Assembly (NCBI GenBank): GCA_017563185.1
Contig: JAFXIL010000039.1
Coordinates: forward strand, 1 to 49,672
Source of the DNA: Kiritimatiellia bacterium
GTDB lineage: Bacteria > Verrucomicrobiota > Kiritimatiellia > RFP12 > UBA1067
Direction: 5' to 3'
Length of the DNA: 49,672 bases
Part shown: one piece after another, positions 1-10,349 of the stretch
How positions within the stretch are numbered: the first letter of the stretch is position 1
How the letters are laid out: the number at the start of each line of letters is the position of its first letter
The notes under the pieces: model-generated
The model's database searches: none
Told to the model about the DNA's origin: nothing
Seen by the model: only the letters and a program-made list of their open reading frames with translations
Program-made: the position numbers and the translations under genes

Positions 1-55
1 AATCGGATAGAAGCAGACGGTCAAATGAAAACTCCGTGATGCACGGCGCAAGTGC

Positions 56-118
56 TATACTATTTCCTTGCTTTATGGAGCGTAGGCTTTTCGCTTACGA
101 GCCTAAAGGAAGGAGGTA
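56..118 (+). promoter_or_regulatory. Candidate -10 box, small hairpin and strong Shine-Dalgarno for the giant surface protein gene
   Basis: TATACT at 56-61 matches the -10 box seen before several other genes here; no convincing -35 lies 17 bp upstream. The leader then holds a 6-bp inverted repeat (TAGGCT 83-88, AGCCTA 100-105) and a strong GGAAGGAGGT ribosome binding site (108-117) 8 nt before the ATG at 126. The ribosome binding site is clear; the promoter is inferred from the box alone. Confidence 0.5.
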
Positions 119-125
119 AAAGAAC

Positions 126-3100
126 ATGAATTTCGTGAAAAAGACAGTACTCGGCTTCCTTGTTGCGCTGCTCTGCGGCGCGGCGTGGTGCGGCGTAGCC
201 GCGAACGGCCATGCGGGCGCAAGGCGCGTGAACCATCTCACGCGCGTAAGCAGCCACGGCCGCATCGCCGTGAAGGCTGAGGGCAACCGGTTCTCCGAGA
301 GCGCAAAGGTCTCCTTTTCGCGCACACGCGCGGACGGAGTGAAGCGCAGGATCATGGAAGGCCTTGCGAAGAAGCGCCGTGGCGGTCCGCGCCTTCTCGG
401 TGCGGCGAAGGAGCCTTCCTCTCGCAAGGAGCCGTCCGTTCTCGCGATGTACGACATCTCGATCGAGTCGGACGGCGCCAAGTGGCAGCCCGCAGCTGGC
501 GAACCCGTCCAGGTTGACGTGACCCTCGACGAGCCGGTGGCCATAACGCCCGGCGCGACGCTTGGCGTTGCTCACCTTGCGGACGACGGCACGGTGGAGG
601 CGCTACCCGCATCGCGCTACAGCTTCACCTACAACGCCGCGAAAACGGCGGTCACGGCCTTCTCCTTCTCCGCCGAGGGCTTCTCCGTCTATGCAATCAC
701 CGAGGGCGATGACCACACGGCCGACAGCGATCCCGCCCGCCGAATCTACCAGTTCTATACGCTTGACGAGTCGGATAGCTACGTTCCATTCTACTTCGTC
801 GCCGACGACAACACACGAACCTTCCGCCAGATCGTCAAGGACGGGCAGAGCCTCGCGCGTCCCGAGATGGTGTCGTCCAAGGGGCGCACCTTCATGGGTT
901 GGTATCTCTTTGACGGCACTGACTATGCGGCCGCCCCGTTCGACTTCTCGAAGCCCATCACGTTTGACGCGAACGAAACCGGCGAGCACGTGTACACTCT
1001 CCGCGCCCGCTTCGGCGATGTGGGCTATGTGATCTTCCATGACCAGTCCATGACCGTGGGCGCCGACAAGAAATGGCCCATCACCGTCGTCCGCCGCGCG
1101 CCGCTCACGAAGAACGGCGACGTGCTGGAGGCCACGGTAGAGATCGACGACGTGACGGTGACGTATGACGAAAGCGCCAATAACAACGCCGGGGAAGAGG
1201 AACAAGAGAACTCGGCGCCCAAGATGATCTTCCGTGGATGGTCGAGAACGCCAGTCGATCCCGGTGAACCGAAGGACATACATGGAGACGACGTGGTGCG
1301 CGTTGAATCTCCGCTCACATTCACCCGTGTGGAGGGCGACAAGGTCAGGCCGGTCGATCTCTATCCAATTTTTGTGCCGATCCACTGGCTGTCATACCAG
1401 TCCGCCAAGACCGGCGAGGGCGCTTCCTACTGCCCGCCCGAGTGCCTCTACGAGGACGAGGGCAAGGACGAGCTTCCCCAACCCAACCGCACCGGCTATA
1501 CCTTCGCCGGCTGGTACACGGAGGCAGATGGCGGCGTGAAGGTGGGCAATGCCGACGGCACGCTGAACACCTCGGCCGACCTCACCGGCTGGGGCGGATA
1601 CTTCGATGGCGGCAAGCTGAAGCTTCGTGCCGACGTGAAGCTGTACGGCCACTGGACGCCTACGTTGACGCGGTACTCCGTCGTCATCTGGCGGCAGAAG
1701 GCTACCGACGATCCTTATCTTCCGAATGCGGAGAAAAAGTATGACTTTGCCGAGAGCATTGAACGCACTGACCACTATGCCGAAGATGTTGTTGACGTTG
1801 AGTCAGATCCGTACAAGAACTACGCTGGGAGCGGGAATTATGTCGGTTTCCACTATAGCCACTGTGATGGGTCTGCAATCGTGAGAGGTGACGGCTCAAC
1901 CGTCCTTAACGTGTACTACGACCGCAACGTCCACACATACAGATTCTTCCCAACCACAACAGCAGGTACCCTCACTCCAACGTATAGCTACTCATACACG
2001 CCAGTTCCCTGCAGTTTCACTTACACAGAACACAATTGTAACGTCACGTACACGACATATGCGAGCACTTATACTTATGTTTCTTATAGCTATGTGTACA
2101 CCAAAACTGAAACGTCAAGAGTTCGGCGTAGTAACAGTTCAGCAAATGCGGATGATAATATGCTTAATAACCAAAAAACGATTGGCGGAATTGCAGTTAC
2201 TTATTCGGGTACTACTTATTACATAAAATATGACAACTCTTGGTATCGTCTTAATAATGATAGTGGTAGTGGCAGTGATTTGTATAACAATGCGAAGACG
2301 ATTACGGTCGGCAATAATAGATATTATACATACACTAAGGATACAGATGGGACTTTTACGATTGGGAATGAAGTTATCGATCAAACATATTTGAACACTT
2401 TGAACGGGACTAATAAGAAAACCGTATCTGGGTACAGCATCTCTTATTATAGTAGTTGGGGGTGGTATTCGACAACTTATTATTGTATTGAGATTGATGG
2501 CAGGTGGTATCAAATATCTTCAAACGATCAGGATGTTTATAATAATGCCACAGCCATTAATCGGACGCCGAATACGACAACTGGGTCGTTCACCCTTGGG
2601 GCTTCGTCGGATGCGACTACTGCATCCGCCCTTGAAGCAGGCAAAAAGAGTGTAGGCGACTATGAGGTGTCTACCTATAACAATACCTACTACATCAAGA
2701 TCAATGGTGCGTGGCGTCAGATTGCGACGAATGGAGAGACTGTTTACAACAATGCTACTTCCATTACCGTTACGCCGAACGCAAATGACAGCACACAGTC
2801 ATTTGCCCTTGGGGCGATTGCCGGTGCTGCCGATGCAGCCACGTTGGAGTCTTCTGCATGGAAGAAGACTATAGGTGGTAATGATGTTTCTTACATTGGA
2901 AGCGGAGCCAGCCGTACTTATTACGTGAAGTATGAGGGCACATGGTACCAGATTCCGTCCTCTTACGGAAGCATCGTGTATGATGATGCGACGGTCATTG
3001 CTATTACGTCGAATGCAGCCAATGCGTCCTTCAACCTTGTGGAGACTGCGGTTGCTTCAGACGTAGCCGCTTTGGATTCTGCCGATTGGGAAAAGACGGT

Positions 3101-6100
3101 TGGTGACTACGAGGTGTCGTGCATCGGAATCGGCACCAGCCGGACTTATTACGTGAAGTCGGCGGACACTTGGTACAAGATTCCTGCCGCGTACGGAAGC
3201 AGCGTGTATGACAATGCGACCGAGATTACAGTCGGAACGCCTTCGTCTCCAGTCAGTGGCACATTTACCGTCGGCACTACTGCCGTTGACAATTCGACAG
3301 ACATTGATACGCTTGAGTCCAACAAACGGACTGCGGGAACTTTCGATGTTTCCTACAATGGCTCGACATATTACATCAAGCTCGTAAAGGACGGCAAGTG
3401 GTATCAGATCACAGGTAACAATGGCAGTGTCGTCTACAACAATGCCACAGACATTACCGTAGCTATGACTTCGACTCAGCAGGGGTACTTTGACATCACG
3501 GCTTTGTACGGGGCTAACATCAGCAGCTACTTCTCCATGTATATCAGCGATGACGCATTTGCAAGCAGCGGAACATTGTATTCTTTTGATGTCTCCAGCC
3601 CTAATTCTGCTCCTTATACTGAGCGACTGGTTGCTCTCGAAACCATGGATGATTATGATATTGTATTCAAGCGTAACACCTACAACTATACTGGCGGCAC
3701 AATCAACTACTATGTAGAGGTGGACAGAGAGGAATATGACGAGACTGAGTCCGAGAAAAGGTCGACTTTCAACGGCAAATACTATGTGCTCTACAAGAGC
3801 ATTGCGCATAACTTTAATCATTTGACTTATGAGGAGGACTATCATCCTCTCACTGGATATTCAAGAGATAAGTCGCATGCATCTCCCAACACTTTTGGTG
3901 CAAATAACCAGGCGAGTATCCCGAACAGTGGTGTCAACAACCTCTATTACGATCGAGAGTCGAAGGAAATCGAATTCGTAGATTCCTATGGTAATCTAAC
4001 GCTTGATTCGATGTCTATGTTGTACACGCAGAAGCTCGCCCCGAAGGTCGATGAACTCTTCCCGAATGGCCCCACGTCTAGACGTGAAGGTTATACGTTC
4101 ACCGGCTGGTATGCGGATAGTTCCTGCACTACCCGCGTGTTCTTCGAGGAGGATGAAGAGTACAACAACTACACAAAAAACAAGGTGCTCTTTGACAGAG
4201 TACCGGCTTACAATCTCCAGATTTTCGCCGGATGGGAGACGGAGTGGTATCTGATCCAGATTGATCCGAACGGCGGACAGCTGTCGGAGACCGACTCCAC
4301 ATGGTTCTGGGAGCCGTACGGCGGCGAGAACGTCTATGAATACAACACCGCTTCGCGCAGCTTCATACCGTCGGCGAGCGGCGAGTGGTTCTACGTGGTC
4401 AAGAACCGCGACTACTACAAGAGCGCGCTTGCCGGCGAATACGGCGACCAGGGCGACTTCGACAAATTCGTGGCCGATACCTGGAGCGACTTCGAGGATG
4501 ACAATGGAAAGACCATTCTCGGCGACCGCCGCGCGTACTACACGAAGGACGTGAACGATCCAGGCATCACGGACTTCACCCGATACGAGAACCGTGTCAA
4601 TGCATACCGCTACTCCGGGTGGTACGAAGTGCTGATGGACGATAACGGCAACGAGATCGGCGAGGCGCTGTACAAGTTCGGGCAGAAGGTCACGCACGAC
4701 ACCACTCTGCGCCTGCATTGGAAGAGCCTTGGAACGTACGAGCTGCACTACGTCGCCGGCGATGGCACGATAGACCGCCTGGACGACAACGAGGAACACA
4801 CCTTCCAGGAGGCTCTCGACGTCGCGGTGTTCAACGACCATTCCGACCTCGTCGTCACCCGCACCGCCACTGCACCAGAGGGCAAGTATTTCGTGGGCTG
4901 GACCGTCCGCAACGGCGATGGCACCGTTTACTTCCCCGGTCAATCCTTCGTGCTGGATGCAATCTACAGCGAGGCCGACTCGGCCTCCAACGTCCGAGTG
5001 GTCTATCTGGACGCCGTCTATGAAACCATCAGGACCGTGAGCCTCACGCTGGACGTCAACGGCAGCTCGCTCGCGAACGCGTCCATAGGCGACGACGCCA
5101 CCTCTCTCACGCTCGCCCATCCGGATCCGGCCGACAAATTCACCTCGGGCACCTCCGACACCACCCGCACGGTCTCGGGCCTCCCGAACAACGCCTACGG
5201 CCACCTGAGCGACGGCACGGGGTACACCTGCACCATCGGCGACGAGACGCTCACGTTCCTCGGATGGAACACGCGCAAGGACGGCACGGGCACGCACTTC
5301 GCGCCCGGCGCGTACGTGGGCATCGACGCGCTCGACACGCTGGACGGCAGCGGCGCCAACACGCTCTACGCCGAATGGGCCGTGAACGTGTACTTCGACA
5401 AGAACAACACCCAGTACACGTGGGAGCCGGGCTCTGCCGACGCCTGGAACGCGAATGAGTTCACGTACATCGCCGAAGGCGCCAACGCAGAGCGCTACAG
5501 CCAGCAGACGACGCTCAACGGCCACGTCCGCAACCCCGGCGTGCTGCACGACATCGTGGACGAGGAGACCGGCAAGCCGATGATGTTCGACTTCTGGAGC
5601 ACGAAGCGCTATCAGGAGACCGCGGACCTCGAGGCGTACAACTTCGAGGAGACCCCCGTTGAGGGGCCGCTCGTGCTGTACGCCGCATGGCGCGACCTCA
5701 TCGAGGTGCCGCTGCGCGTGGTGGACGCCTCGGCGGAGGAGATCGTGGAGCACAGCGAGCTCATCGACAACGGGGGCTGGCTAACGCAGCTGTCGATCCA
5801 GGTGGGCAACACCACCGATGTCTCGTTTAACGATTCTCCCACGCAGTACGTGCAGCTGCCCAGCGAGGGCAACTACCAGTACGCCTTTGCGTGCGTCGCA
5901 ACGTCCAAGGACGACATCTCCGAAGGGCGCAAAATCAGCCGCGTCTACTACAACACCTCAGCGCGCAGCGTCTATGTGGAATACGCCGACAGAACCAGCG
6001 AGGCGCTTCCGAGCGAGATGAAGGTGTTCATGGTGTACTTCAAGAACCCGAGGCTCATCAACATCGGCTATCGCGAGATGGGCCTGGACGGGTTCACGAC

Positions 6101-9100
6101 GGTGACGGCCAAGACCACCGCGCCCACGGAGACGAGCGTGGGAGCGGAGGCCCTGAACGTGGCGGAAAGCCTGCTGGCGACGCCGCTCCAGTATCCCGAG
6201 AGCGGATCGTACCAGCACTACGCCTACGCGCTCGGCGACCCCGACGCGACTGCGGCCGCGCAGCTGCACTACATCACCGAGACGAAGACGAGCGACGGGT
6301 CGCGTCCCGCGCTCCAGATCAGGAACACATGGCGCGGGTTCGAGTACTCCTCTGACGGTGGTACGACGTGGACCCGCTACGGGTTCGACATGCAGCTCTA
6401 CGTGGTGTACTTCACCGCCCAGCCCACGATCATCACCCTCCGCGAGGAGACCATCGGCACCGCGGAAGACATCAGTGCCGAGTTCACGTACGACGTCGTC
6501 ATCTCGGGCGGTGGGTCGTCCGAGTCCTCGACCGTCACGCTGAGGAATGGCGAGGCGGAGTCGCTCACGCTGTTCGCGAGCTCGTCCGTGCAGCAGACCA
6601 TCTCCATAACGCAGAGGCCGAAGGATGGCTTCACGACGACGATCGGAATAACTGAGGACGACGCCGGCGTGAACGGCACGGCCAACGACTTCGTGTACAC
6701 CGCGACGGCCGCCACGAGCGGCGGCGCGGAGACGGTGACCTACACCAACAGCCGCGGACTGCTGCCGCTTGAGCTGAACGTGGCGTTCGGCAGCGGCGGA
6801 GAGGTGACGAACGTCAACGGCGAGTACCGCACCGACGCCGAGAGCGGGTACACGCTGAACGTGCCGATCCAGGCGGGCGATCCCGCGCCCACGCCTTTCT
6901 CCGTGACGGAGCAGGCGCTGACGGGCCGCAACAAGGTCTATGCCGAGGGCACTGCGGCGGATGGGCTTCTCTCCAAGGAGGTCGGCGCCACGCACGTGTT
7001 CGTGGGCGTGTGGTACGGTCGCCCGGCGCAGGCCGATGGCGAGGCCGAGGAGGGCGACAAGGTCGAGCTCAAGGGGCGCGTCACGTCCGTCGGCTTCGTG
7101 AAGCTTGCGCGCGAGGACTACTACGGAATCTGCCTGAACGACGATCCAGAACTTCCGCTTGGAAGCTACAAGCTGTACTACGTGTACAGCGAGATGCCGA
7201 GAATCCACTACGTGAAGGAGGGGGCGAACGGCACGCTCGTGAAGCTTGAGACGTTGGCGTATCAGGGCGTGGCGTATGAGAACGTGATGCCGCAGGATTC
7301 GATGATGTCCGTCGGTGAGGCGGAAGCCCTGTCCGTGCAGTTCGGCGGAAACGGCGTGAGCTCCGAAGTCGTCCACGTGCCGTTCATCCTCGACGGCTCC
7401 CATCCGGGATCGCTGGATGCGTTGACCATCGCGGCAGGTCCGGAGAAGGATGGCTCAGTCAAGGAGAGCGACTTGGACGGCCAGACGGTCATGACCTCCG
7501 ATCCCCTGAAGCTTCAGATCAGGGACGGTCTGGTGAAGTGGAGCCTGAACGGCGAGACGTGGCATGACTTCTCCGGCTCTCCCGCCGTGTACGTAATCTA
7601 CCGCGAAGTGGGCTACAACCTCACGGTGAAGATGACGGCCATCGCGAACGAGACCGACAAGGCGCAGGCGTTCACCGTGTCCATCACCTCCCCGGCGCTC
7701 GCCGACGGCGTCTCCTACGAGATCGACAAATACAGCGTGGACAGCGTCACGCCGACGGTTGGCTCGGGAACGGGCACGATCACGCTTTCGCTCAAGGACG
7801 GCGACGAGGTGACAATCCGCGCGCTGCAGAGCGGAAGCTACTCCATCGTCGAGACGCTGGTGGACCGCTTCACGCTGACGCACGTCGAGGAGGGCGGGAA
7901 CTACATCGACGATTCGCAGCTGATCAAGAACGCCGACGATGCGCTGATCGGCGTCAACGTGGTCATGGAGAAGAACCGGTCCGCTGAACTCGTGAACGAG
8001 AAGAAGTACAGGGTCAAGTTCGTGGACGAGGACAACATGACGGTGCTTAAGGATGAAGTGACCTACGCGTTCCAGACCACGGCGGACGAGGTCGCAAAGC
8101 CGGAAGACGATCCCACGAAGCCGATGAACGACGAATACACCCTCCTCTACCGCTTCGAGGGCTGGTCGGAGGACGGCAAGACGGTCACGGACGTGGCTGA
8201 CGTCACCAAGGACGTCGTCTACAGGGCGAAGTACCGCGAGATCGAGGTTCCGAAGCTCAGGCAGCGCGCCGTCGCGCTCGACCTCGTGATCAGGCTTGCC
8301 GAGCCTGAAGAGACCGACGCGGCCGAGAGGAAGCGCAAGTACGAGGCCAAGCTCATCGACGCGCTTGCCGCGGCGGGCGTCACGCTGAAGGACACTGGGT
8401 TCTTCCACGAGAGCGACACGGCGTACGACTACCTCAATGAGATGCAGCCGAACGGACTGCGCCTCTGGGAATGCCTGCGTACCGGCACGCCGGTAGAACA
8501 GAAGCTCCTCGACACGGCTCTCGGCGAAGGCGCGAACCAGTTGTCGCTTACAATGGCGGCCGCTCCTGTTGGCATCAAGGACCTTGGCTATGATGTGTAT
8601 CATGTGCTGCGCAAGTACAAAGAAAACGGCGAAAGCGTAACCTGGGATGACGTCAGCGCTCGTGTGGAGGGCGAATATCCCAACTTCGAAAAGCCCGCGT
8701 TTGCAATAGACCTTCTTGATGAAGAAGGAAAGTCCAAGAACGCATCGGGCTTCTACCGCGTCGTCACTCAGATCGTGCCGAAGTACAACACGGAAGAAAT
8801 CATCAACGAAATACCGTCTCCAAACATCATCGCCGTACTGGAGGTGAACAGCGGGCTCAAGAAGACCATGACGGCCATTCCGTGGGTTGCGCTTCCGAGC
8901 GATCCCGACGCGGCGGAGCTGCCGTCCATCACCGTCAACAACTACGTCCAGACCGGCCAGCTCAGCGCGAGCGACGCGGTCTACTCCATCGACGCCAATG
9001 GCATCTACGAGAAGTGGATTTTGGGTGGCGGCGACGGCCAGCAGGGCGCGCTCACATGGACGTCTGCTACGACGGTCGCGAATGGCTCAAGCGGAGAGAC

Positions 9101-9590
9101 GGTGGTGCAGGATGCGCCCGATCCGGCCACGCACGGTCTCAGCCGCGGCGCCGCCACGTGGGTGGAGCGCGTAAGCGAGGGCAAGCCGTACTTCCTCGTC
9201 GGGCAGTATGCGCCCGGAAACATCACCGTGAACATCGCCGGAGGGTCCGACACGGTTCCGGCCAGCACGATAATCGCGAACCCGAGCATCAATGCGCTCC
9301 CCGTCAACTCGATCGCCTGGGGCGACAACCCCACCACCAAGGACACGATCGAGGTGTACAACGACAAGAACATCTGCTACAACCTGCAGTGGAACAAGAA
9401 GAAGAAGGAGTGGGGCCGCTCCGCAAAGGTGTGGGACGAAACCTTCCAGGCATACCGCAGCCAGTGGCAGAACGACTTCACCATCCCTGCCGGCACCGGC
9501 GTGAGGTACAAGCGCTGCGGAGGTGCGTTCACCGTAACGGTCAGCGCCGACCAGGTCAAAGAAACCGTCCAGTCGGGCACGGGCGAGTAA
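126..9590 (+). CDS. Giant secreted InlB-type (Listeria-Bacteroides) repeat surface protein
   Basis: This 3154-residue protein starts with a signal peptide (MNFVKKTVLGFLVALLCGAA). InlB B-repeat-like units marked by GWY/GW...W motifs recur around residues 257, 459, 1324, 1495, 1587, 1709, 1821 and 2677. Between residues about 684 and 1129 lie six tandem units of about 75 residues rich in Tyr, Asn, Ser and Thr, in a stretch visibly lower in GC than either flank. No LPXTG, PEP-CTERM or autotransporter barrel is visible; the C-terminus is a beta-type domain ending SGTGE. InlB repeats are common in bacterial adhesins, so a surface adhesin or structural role is likely but unproven. The start is supported by the strong Shine-Dalgarno. 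It is followed 30 nt later by a PEP-CTERM protein gene that may be co-transcribed. Confidence 0.85.
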   Translation: MNFVKKTVLGFLVALLCGAAWCGVAANGHAGARRVNHLTRVSSHGRIAVKAEGNRFSESAKVSFSRTRADGVKRRIMEGLAKKRRGGPRLLGAAKEPSSRKEPSVLAMYDISIESDGAKWQPAAGEPVQVDVTLDEPVAITPGATLGVAHLADDGTVEALPASRYSFTYNAAKTAVTAFSFSAEGFSVYAITEGDDHTADSDPARRIYQFYTLDESDSYVPFYFVADDNTRTFRQIVKDGQSLARPEMVSSKGRTFMGWYLFDGTDYAAAPFDFSKPITFDANETGEHVYTLRARFGDVGYVIFHDQSMTVGADKKWPITVVRRAPLTKNGDVLEATVEIDDVTVTYDESANNNAGEEEQENSAPKMIFRGWSRTPVDPGEPKDIHGDDVVRVESPLTFTRVEGDKVRPVDLYPIFVPIHWLSYQSAKTGEGASYCPPECLYEDEGKDELPQPNRTGYTFAGWYTEADGGVKVGNADGTLNTSADLTGWGGYFDGGKLKLRADVKLYGHWTPTLTRYSVVIWRQKATDDPYLPNAEKKYDFAESIERTDHYAEDVVDVESDPYKNYAGSGNYVGFHYSHCDGSAIVRGDGSTVLNVYYDRNVHTYRFFPTTTAGTLTPTYSYSYTPVPCSFTYTEHNCNVTYTTYASTYTYVSYSYVYTKTETSRVRRSNSSANADDNMLNNQKTIGGIAVTYSGTTYYIKYDNSWYRLNNDSGSGSDLYNNAKTITVGNNRYYTYTKDTDGTFTIGNEVIDQTYLNTLNGTNKKTVSGYSISYYSSWGWYSTTYYCIEIDGRWYQISSNDQDVYNNATAINRTPNTTTGSFTLGASSDATTASALEAGKKSVGDYEVSTYNNTYYIKINGAWRQIATNGETVYNNATSITVTPNANDSTQSFALGAIAGAADAATLESSAWKKTIGGNDVSYIGSGASRTYYVKYEGTWYQIPSSYGSIVYDDATVIAITSNAANASFNLVETAVASDVAALDSADWEKTVGDYEVSCIGIGTSRTYYVKSADTWYKIPAAYGSSVYDNATEITVGTPSSPVSGTFTVGTTAVDNSTDIDTLESNKRTAGTFDVSYNGSTYYIKLVKDGKWYQITGNNGSVVYNNATDITVAMTSTQQGYFDITALYGANISSYFSMYISDDAFASSGTLYSFDVSSPNSAPYTERLVALETMDDYDIVFKRNTYNYTGGTINYYVEVDREEYDETESEKRSTFNGKYYVLYKSIAHNFNHLTYEEDYHPLTGYSRDKSHASPNTFGANNQASIPNSGVNNLYYDRESKEIEFVDSYGNLTLDSMSMLYTQKLAPKVDELFPNGPTSRREGYTFTGWYADSSCTTRVFFEEDEEYNNYTKNKVLFDRVPAYNLQIFAGWETEWYLIQIDPNGGQLSETDSTWFWEPYGGENVYEYNTASRSFIPSASGEWFYVVKNRDYYKSALAGEYGDQGDFDKFVADTWSDFEDDNGKTILGDRRAYYTKDVNDPGITDFTRYENRVNAYRYSGWYEVLMDDNGNEIGEALYKFGQKVTHDTTLRLHWKSLGTYELHYVAGDGTIDRLDDNEEHTFQEALDVAVFNDHSDLVVTRTATAPEGKYFVGWTVRNGDGTVYFPGQSFVLDAIYSEADSASNVRVVYLDAVYETIRTVSLTLDVNGSSLANASIGDDATSLTLAHPDPADKFTSGTSDTTRTVSGLPNNAYGHLSDGTGYTCTIGDETLTFLGWNTRKDGTGTHFAPGAYVGIDALDTLDGSGANTLYAEWAVNVYFDKNNTQYTWEPGSADAWNANEFTYIAEGANAERYSQQTTLNGHVRNPGVLHDIVDEETGKPMMFDFWSTKRYQETADLEAYNFEETPVEGPLVLYAAWRDLIEVPLRVVDASAEEIVEHSELIDNGGWLTQLSIQVGNTTDVSFNDSPTQYVQLPSEGNYQYAFACVATSKDDISEGRKISRVYYNTSARSVYVEYADRTSEALPSEMKVFMVYFKNPRLINIGYREMGLDGFTTVTAKTTAPTETSVGAEALNVAESLLATPLQYPESGSYQHYAYALGDPDATAAAQLHYITETKTSDGSRPALQIRNTWRGFEYSSDGGTTWTRYGFDMQLYVVYFTAQPTIITLREETIGTAEDISAEFTYDVVISGGGSSESSTVTLRNGEAESLTLFASSSVQQTISITQRPKDGFTTTIGITEDDAGVNGTANDFVYTATAATSGGAETVTYTNSRGLLPLELNVAFGSGGEVTNVNGEYRTDAESGYTLNVPIQAGDPAPTPFSVTEQALTGRNKVYAEGTAADGLLSKEVGATHVFVGVWYGRPAQADGEAEEGDKVELKGRVTSVGFVKLAREDYYGICLNDDPELPLGSYKLYYVYSEMPRIHYVKEGANGTLVKLETLAYQGVAYENVMPQDSMMSVGEAEALSVQFGGNGVSSEVVHVPFILDGSHPGSLDALTIAAGPEKDGSVKESDLDGQTVMTSDPLKLQIRDGLVKWSLNGETWHDFSGSPAVYVIYREVGYNLTVKMTAIANETDKAQAFTVSITSPALADGVSYEIDKYSVDSVTPTVGSGTGTITLSLKDGDEVTIRALQSGSYSIVETLVDRFTLTHVEEGGNYIDDSQLIKNADDALIGVNVVMEKNRSAELVNEKKYRVKFVDEDNMTVLKDEVTYAFQTTADEVAKPEDDPTKPMNDEYTLLYRFEGWSEDGKTVTDVADVTKDVVYRAKYREIEVPKLRQRAVALDLVIRLAEPEETDAAERKRKYEAKLIDALAAAGVTLKDTGFFHESDTAYDYLNEMQPNGLRLWECLRTGTPVEQKLLDTALGEGANQLSLTMAAAPVGIKDLGYDVYHVLRKYKENGESVTWDDVSARVEGEYPNFEKPAFAIDLLDEEGKSKNASGFYRVVTQIVPKYNTEEIINEIPSPNIIAVLEVNSGLKKTMTAIPWVALPSDPDAAELPSITVNNYVQTGQLSASDAVYSIDANGIYEKWILGGGDGQQGALTWTSATTVANGSSGETVVQDAPDPATHGLSRGAATWVERVSEGKPYFLVGQYAPGNITVNIAGGSDTVPASTIIANPSINALPVNSIAWGDNPTTKDTIEVYNDKNICYNLQWNKKKKEWGRSAKVWDETFQAYRSQWQNDFTIPAGTGVRYKRCGGAFTVTVSADQVKETVQSGTGE
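2175..3510 (+). repeat. Six tandem ~75-residue coding repeats in a low-GC island
   Basis: Units begin at about 2175, 2415, 2643, 2862, 3090 and 3324. Each follows the pattern K-[KT]-x-G-x-[YDF]-x-V-S, then TYY[IV]K, then WY[QKR]I, then VY[ND][ND]AT, closing with a T/S-rich segment. The later units are closer to each other than to the first two. AT-rich codons dominate from about 1740 to 4200, unlike the GC-rich codons on both sides. Confidence 0.85.
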
Positions 9591-9620
9591 GGCGTAGGGC
9601 AAGATAGGGGATTAAGACAC

Positions 9621-10205
9621 ATGAAGACAGTTCGCAAGACATTCCTTCTGCTTACGGCGTTCTCATTGTTCGCGAATGCATTTGCCACGGATCCCGAGAT
9701 CCTCTGGTGGCGTGTCCAGGACGAGGACGATCCGGAGTCTTTCGAGAACGTCAAGGTGACCGCGCTGGACGGCTCGCAGGTCAACGCCGTTGACCTTAAA
9801 TACCAGGGCAAGAGCGTGAACGCGGCGCGCCTTCACGTTGTGGGCGGAGGTGTTGACACCTACCTGCCGTTTGCGGATCCCGACGTGTCGGGGATGAGCC
9901 AGACCTTCGCCCCGCTGCCCGGTGACTTCTACAACGACCTCAGCGCCTATACGGGCGCGGCGTACTCGTTCGCGGTCGAGCTGGGCAACTGGCAAGACGA
10001 CAGCTGGACGATAATGGCGACTTCGGGGTATGTCACGTTTGACACGCTGAAGAACGACATGCACCATGTCCACAACTGGACGGACATCACCACGAACATC
10101 GCCATGCCCTGGCTGCCGTCCTTCACCGTGCCCGAGCCGTGCAGCGGCCTGCTGCTTCTGCTGGGCGGCGGCCTGCTCGCGCTGAGGCGCCGCAGGAGAG
10201 TGTGA
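9621..10205 (+). CDS. PEP-CTERM sorting-domain protein
   Basis: A 194-residue exported protein with an N-terminal signal peptide (MKTVRKTFLLLTAFSLFANAFA). Its C-terminal tail has VPEP, a hydrophobic Leu/Gly helix and an RRRRR end. This three-part tail is the recognition signature of exosortase systems, which cleave near the PEP motif and pass the protein to the cell surface or extracellular matrix. The middle (about residues 25-165) matches no family I recognise. It lies 30 nt after the giant InlB-repeat gene and could share its transcript. No exosortase gene lies in this window. The sorting call is strong; the specific role is unknown. Confidence 0.8.
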   Translation: MKTVRKTFLLLTAFSLFANAFATDPEILWWRVQDEDDPESFENVKVTALDGSQVNAVDLKYQGKSVNAARLHVVGGGVDTYLPFADPDVSGMSQTFAPLPGDFYNDLSAYTGAAYSFAVELGNWQDDSWTIMATSGYVTFDTLKNDMHHVHNWTDITTNIAMPWLPSFTVPEPCSGLLLLLGGGLLALRRRRRV

Positions 10206-10210
10206 GAGAG

Positions 10211-10238
10211 TTTCGGGTTTCGGGTTTCTGGTTTCGGG
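10211..10238 (+). repeat. Four 7-bp tandem repeats (TTTCGGG)
   Basis: Four consecutive heptamers: TTTCGGG, TTTCGGG, TTTCTGG, TTTCGGG. They lie in the 280-nt gap after the PEP-CTERM gene, 6 nt past its stop codon. No function is evident; replication slippage is the likely origin. Confidence 0.8.
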
Positions 10239-10300
10239 GTCTCGAAGGTCTGAGAGTGACCTGTTGTTCGTGGTCTAACAATTGCTGCGCGCCTGATTCC

Positions 10301-10330
10301 TAGCCCGGCCTAGCCTGGCCTATACCGGCC
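10301..10330 (+). repeat. Three 10-bp tandem repeats
   Basis: Units TAGCCCGGCC, TAGCCTGGCC and TATACCGGCC sit head to tail, followed by a degenerate TATTCCTACT. They occupy the same noncoding gap as the heptamers. No gene is visible in the gap. Confidence 0.75.
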
Positions 10331-10349
10331 TATTCCTACTCCCTCCACA

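Noticed and set aside
2175-3510. Diversity-generating retroelement variable region
   Set aside because: The N/Y-rich repeats recall variable regions, but there is no reverse transcriptase, no template repeat and the repeats are central, not at the gene's 3' end.
10301-10330. CRISPR array
   Set aside because: Units are 10 bp without spacers, and no cas gene is in the window.
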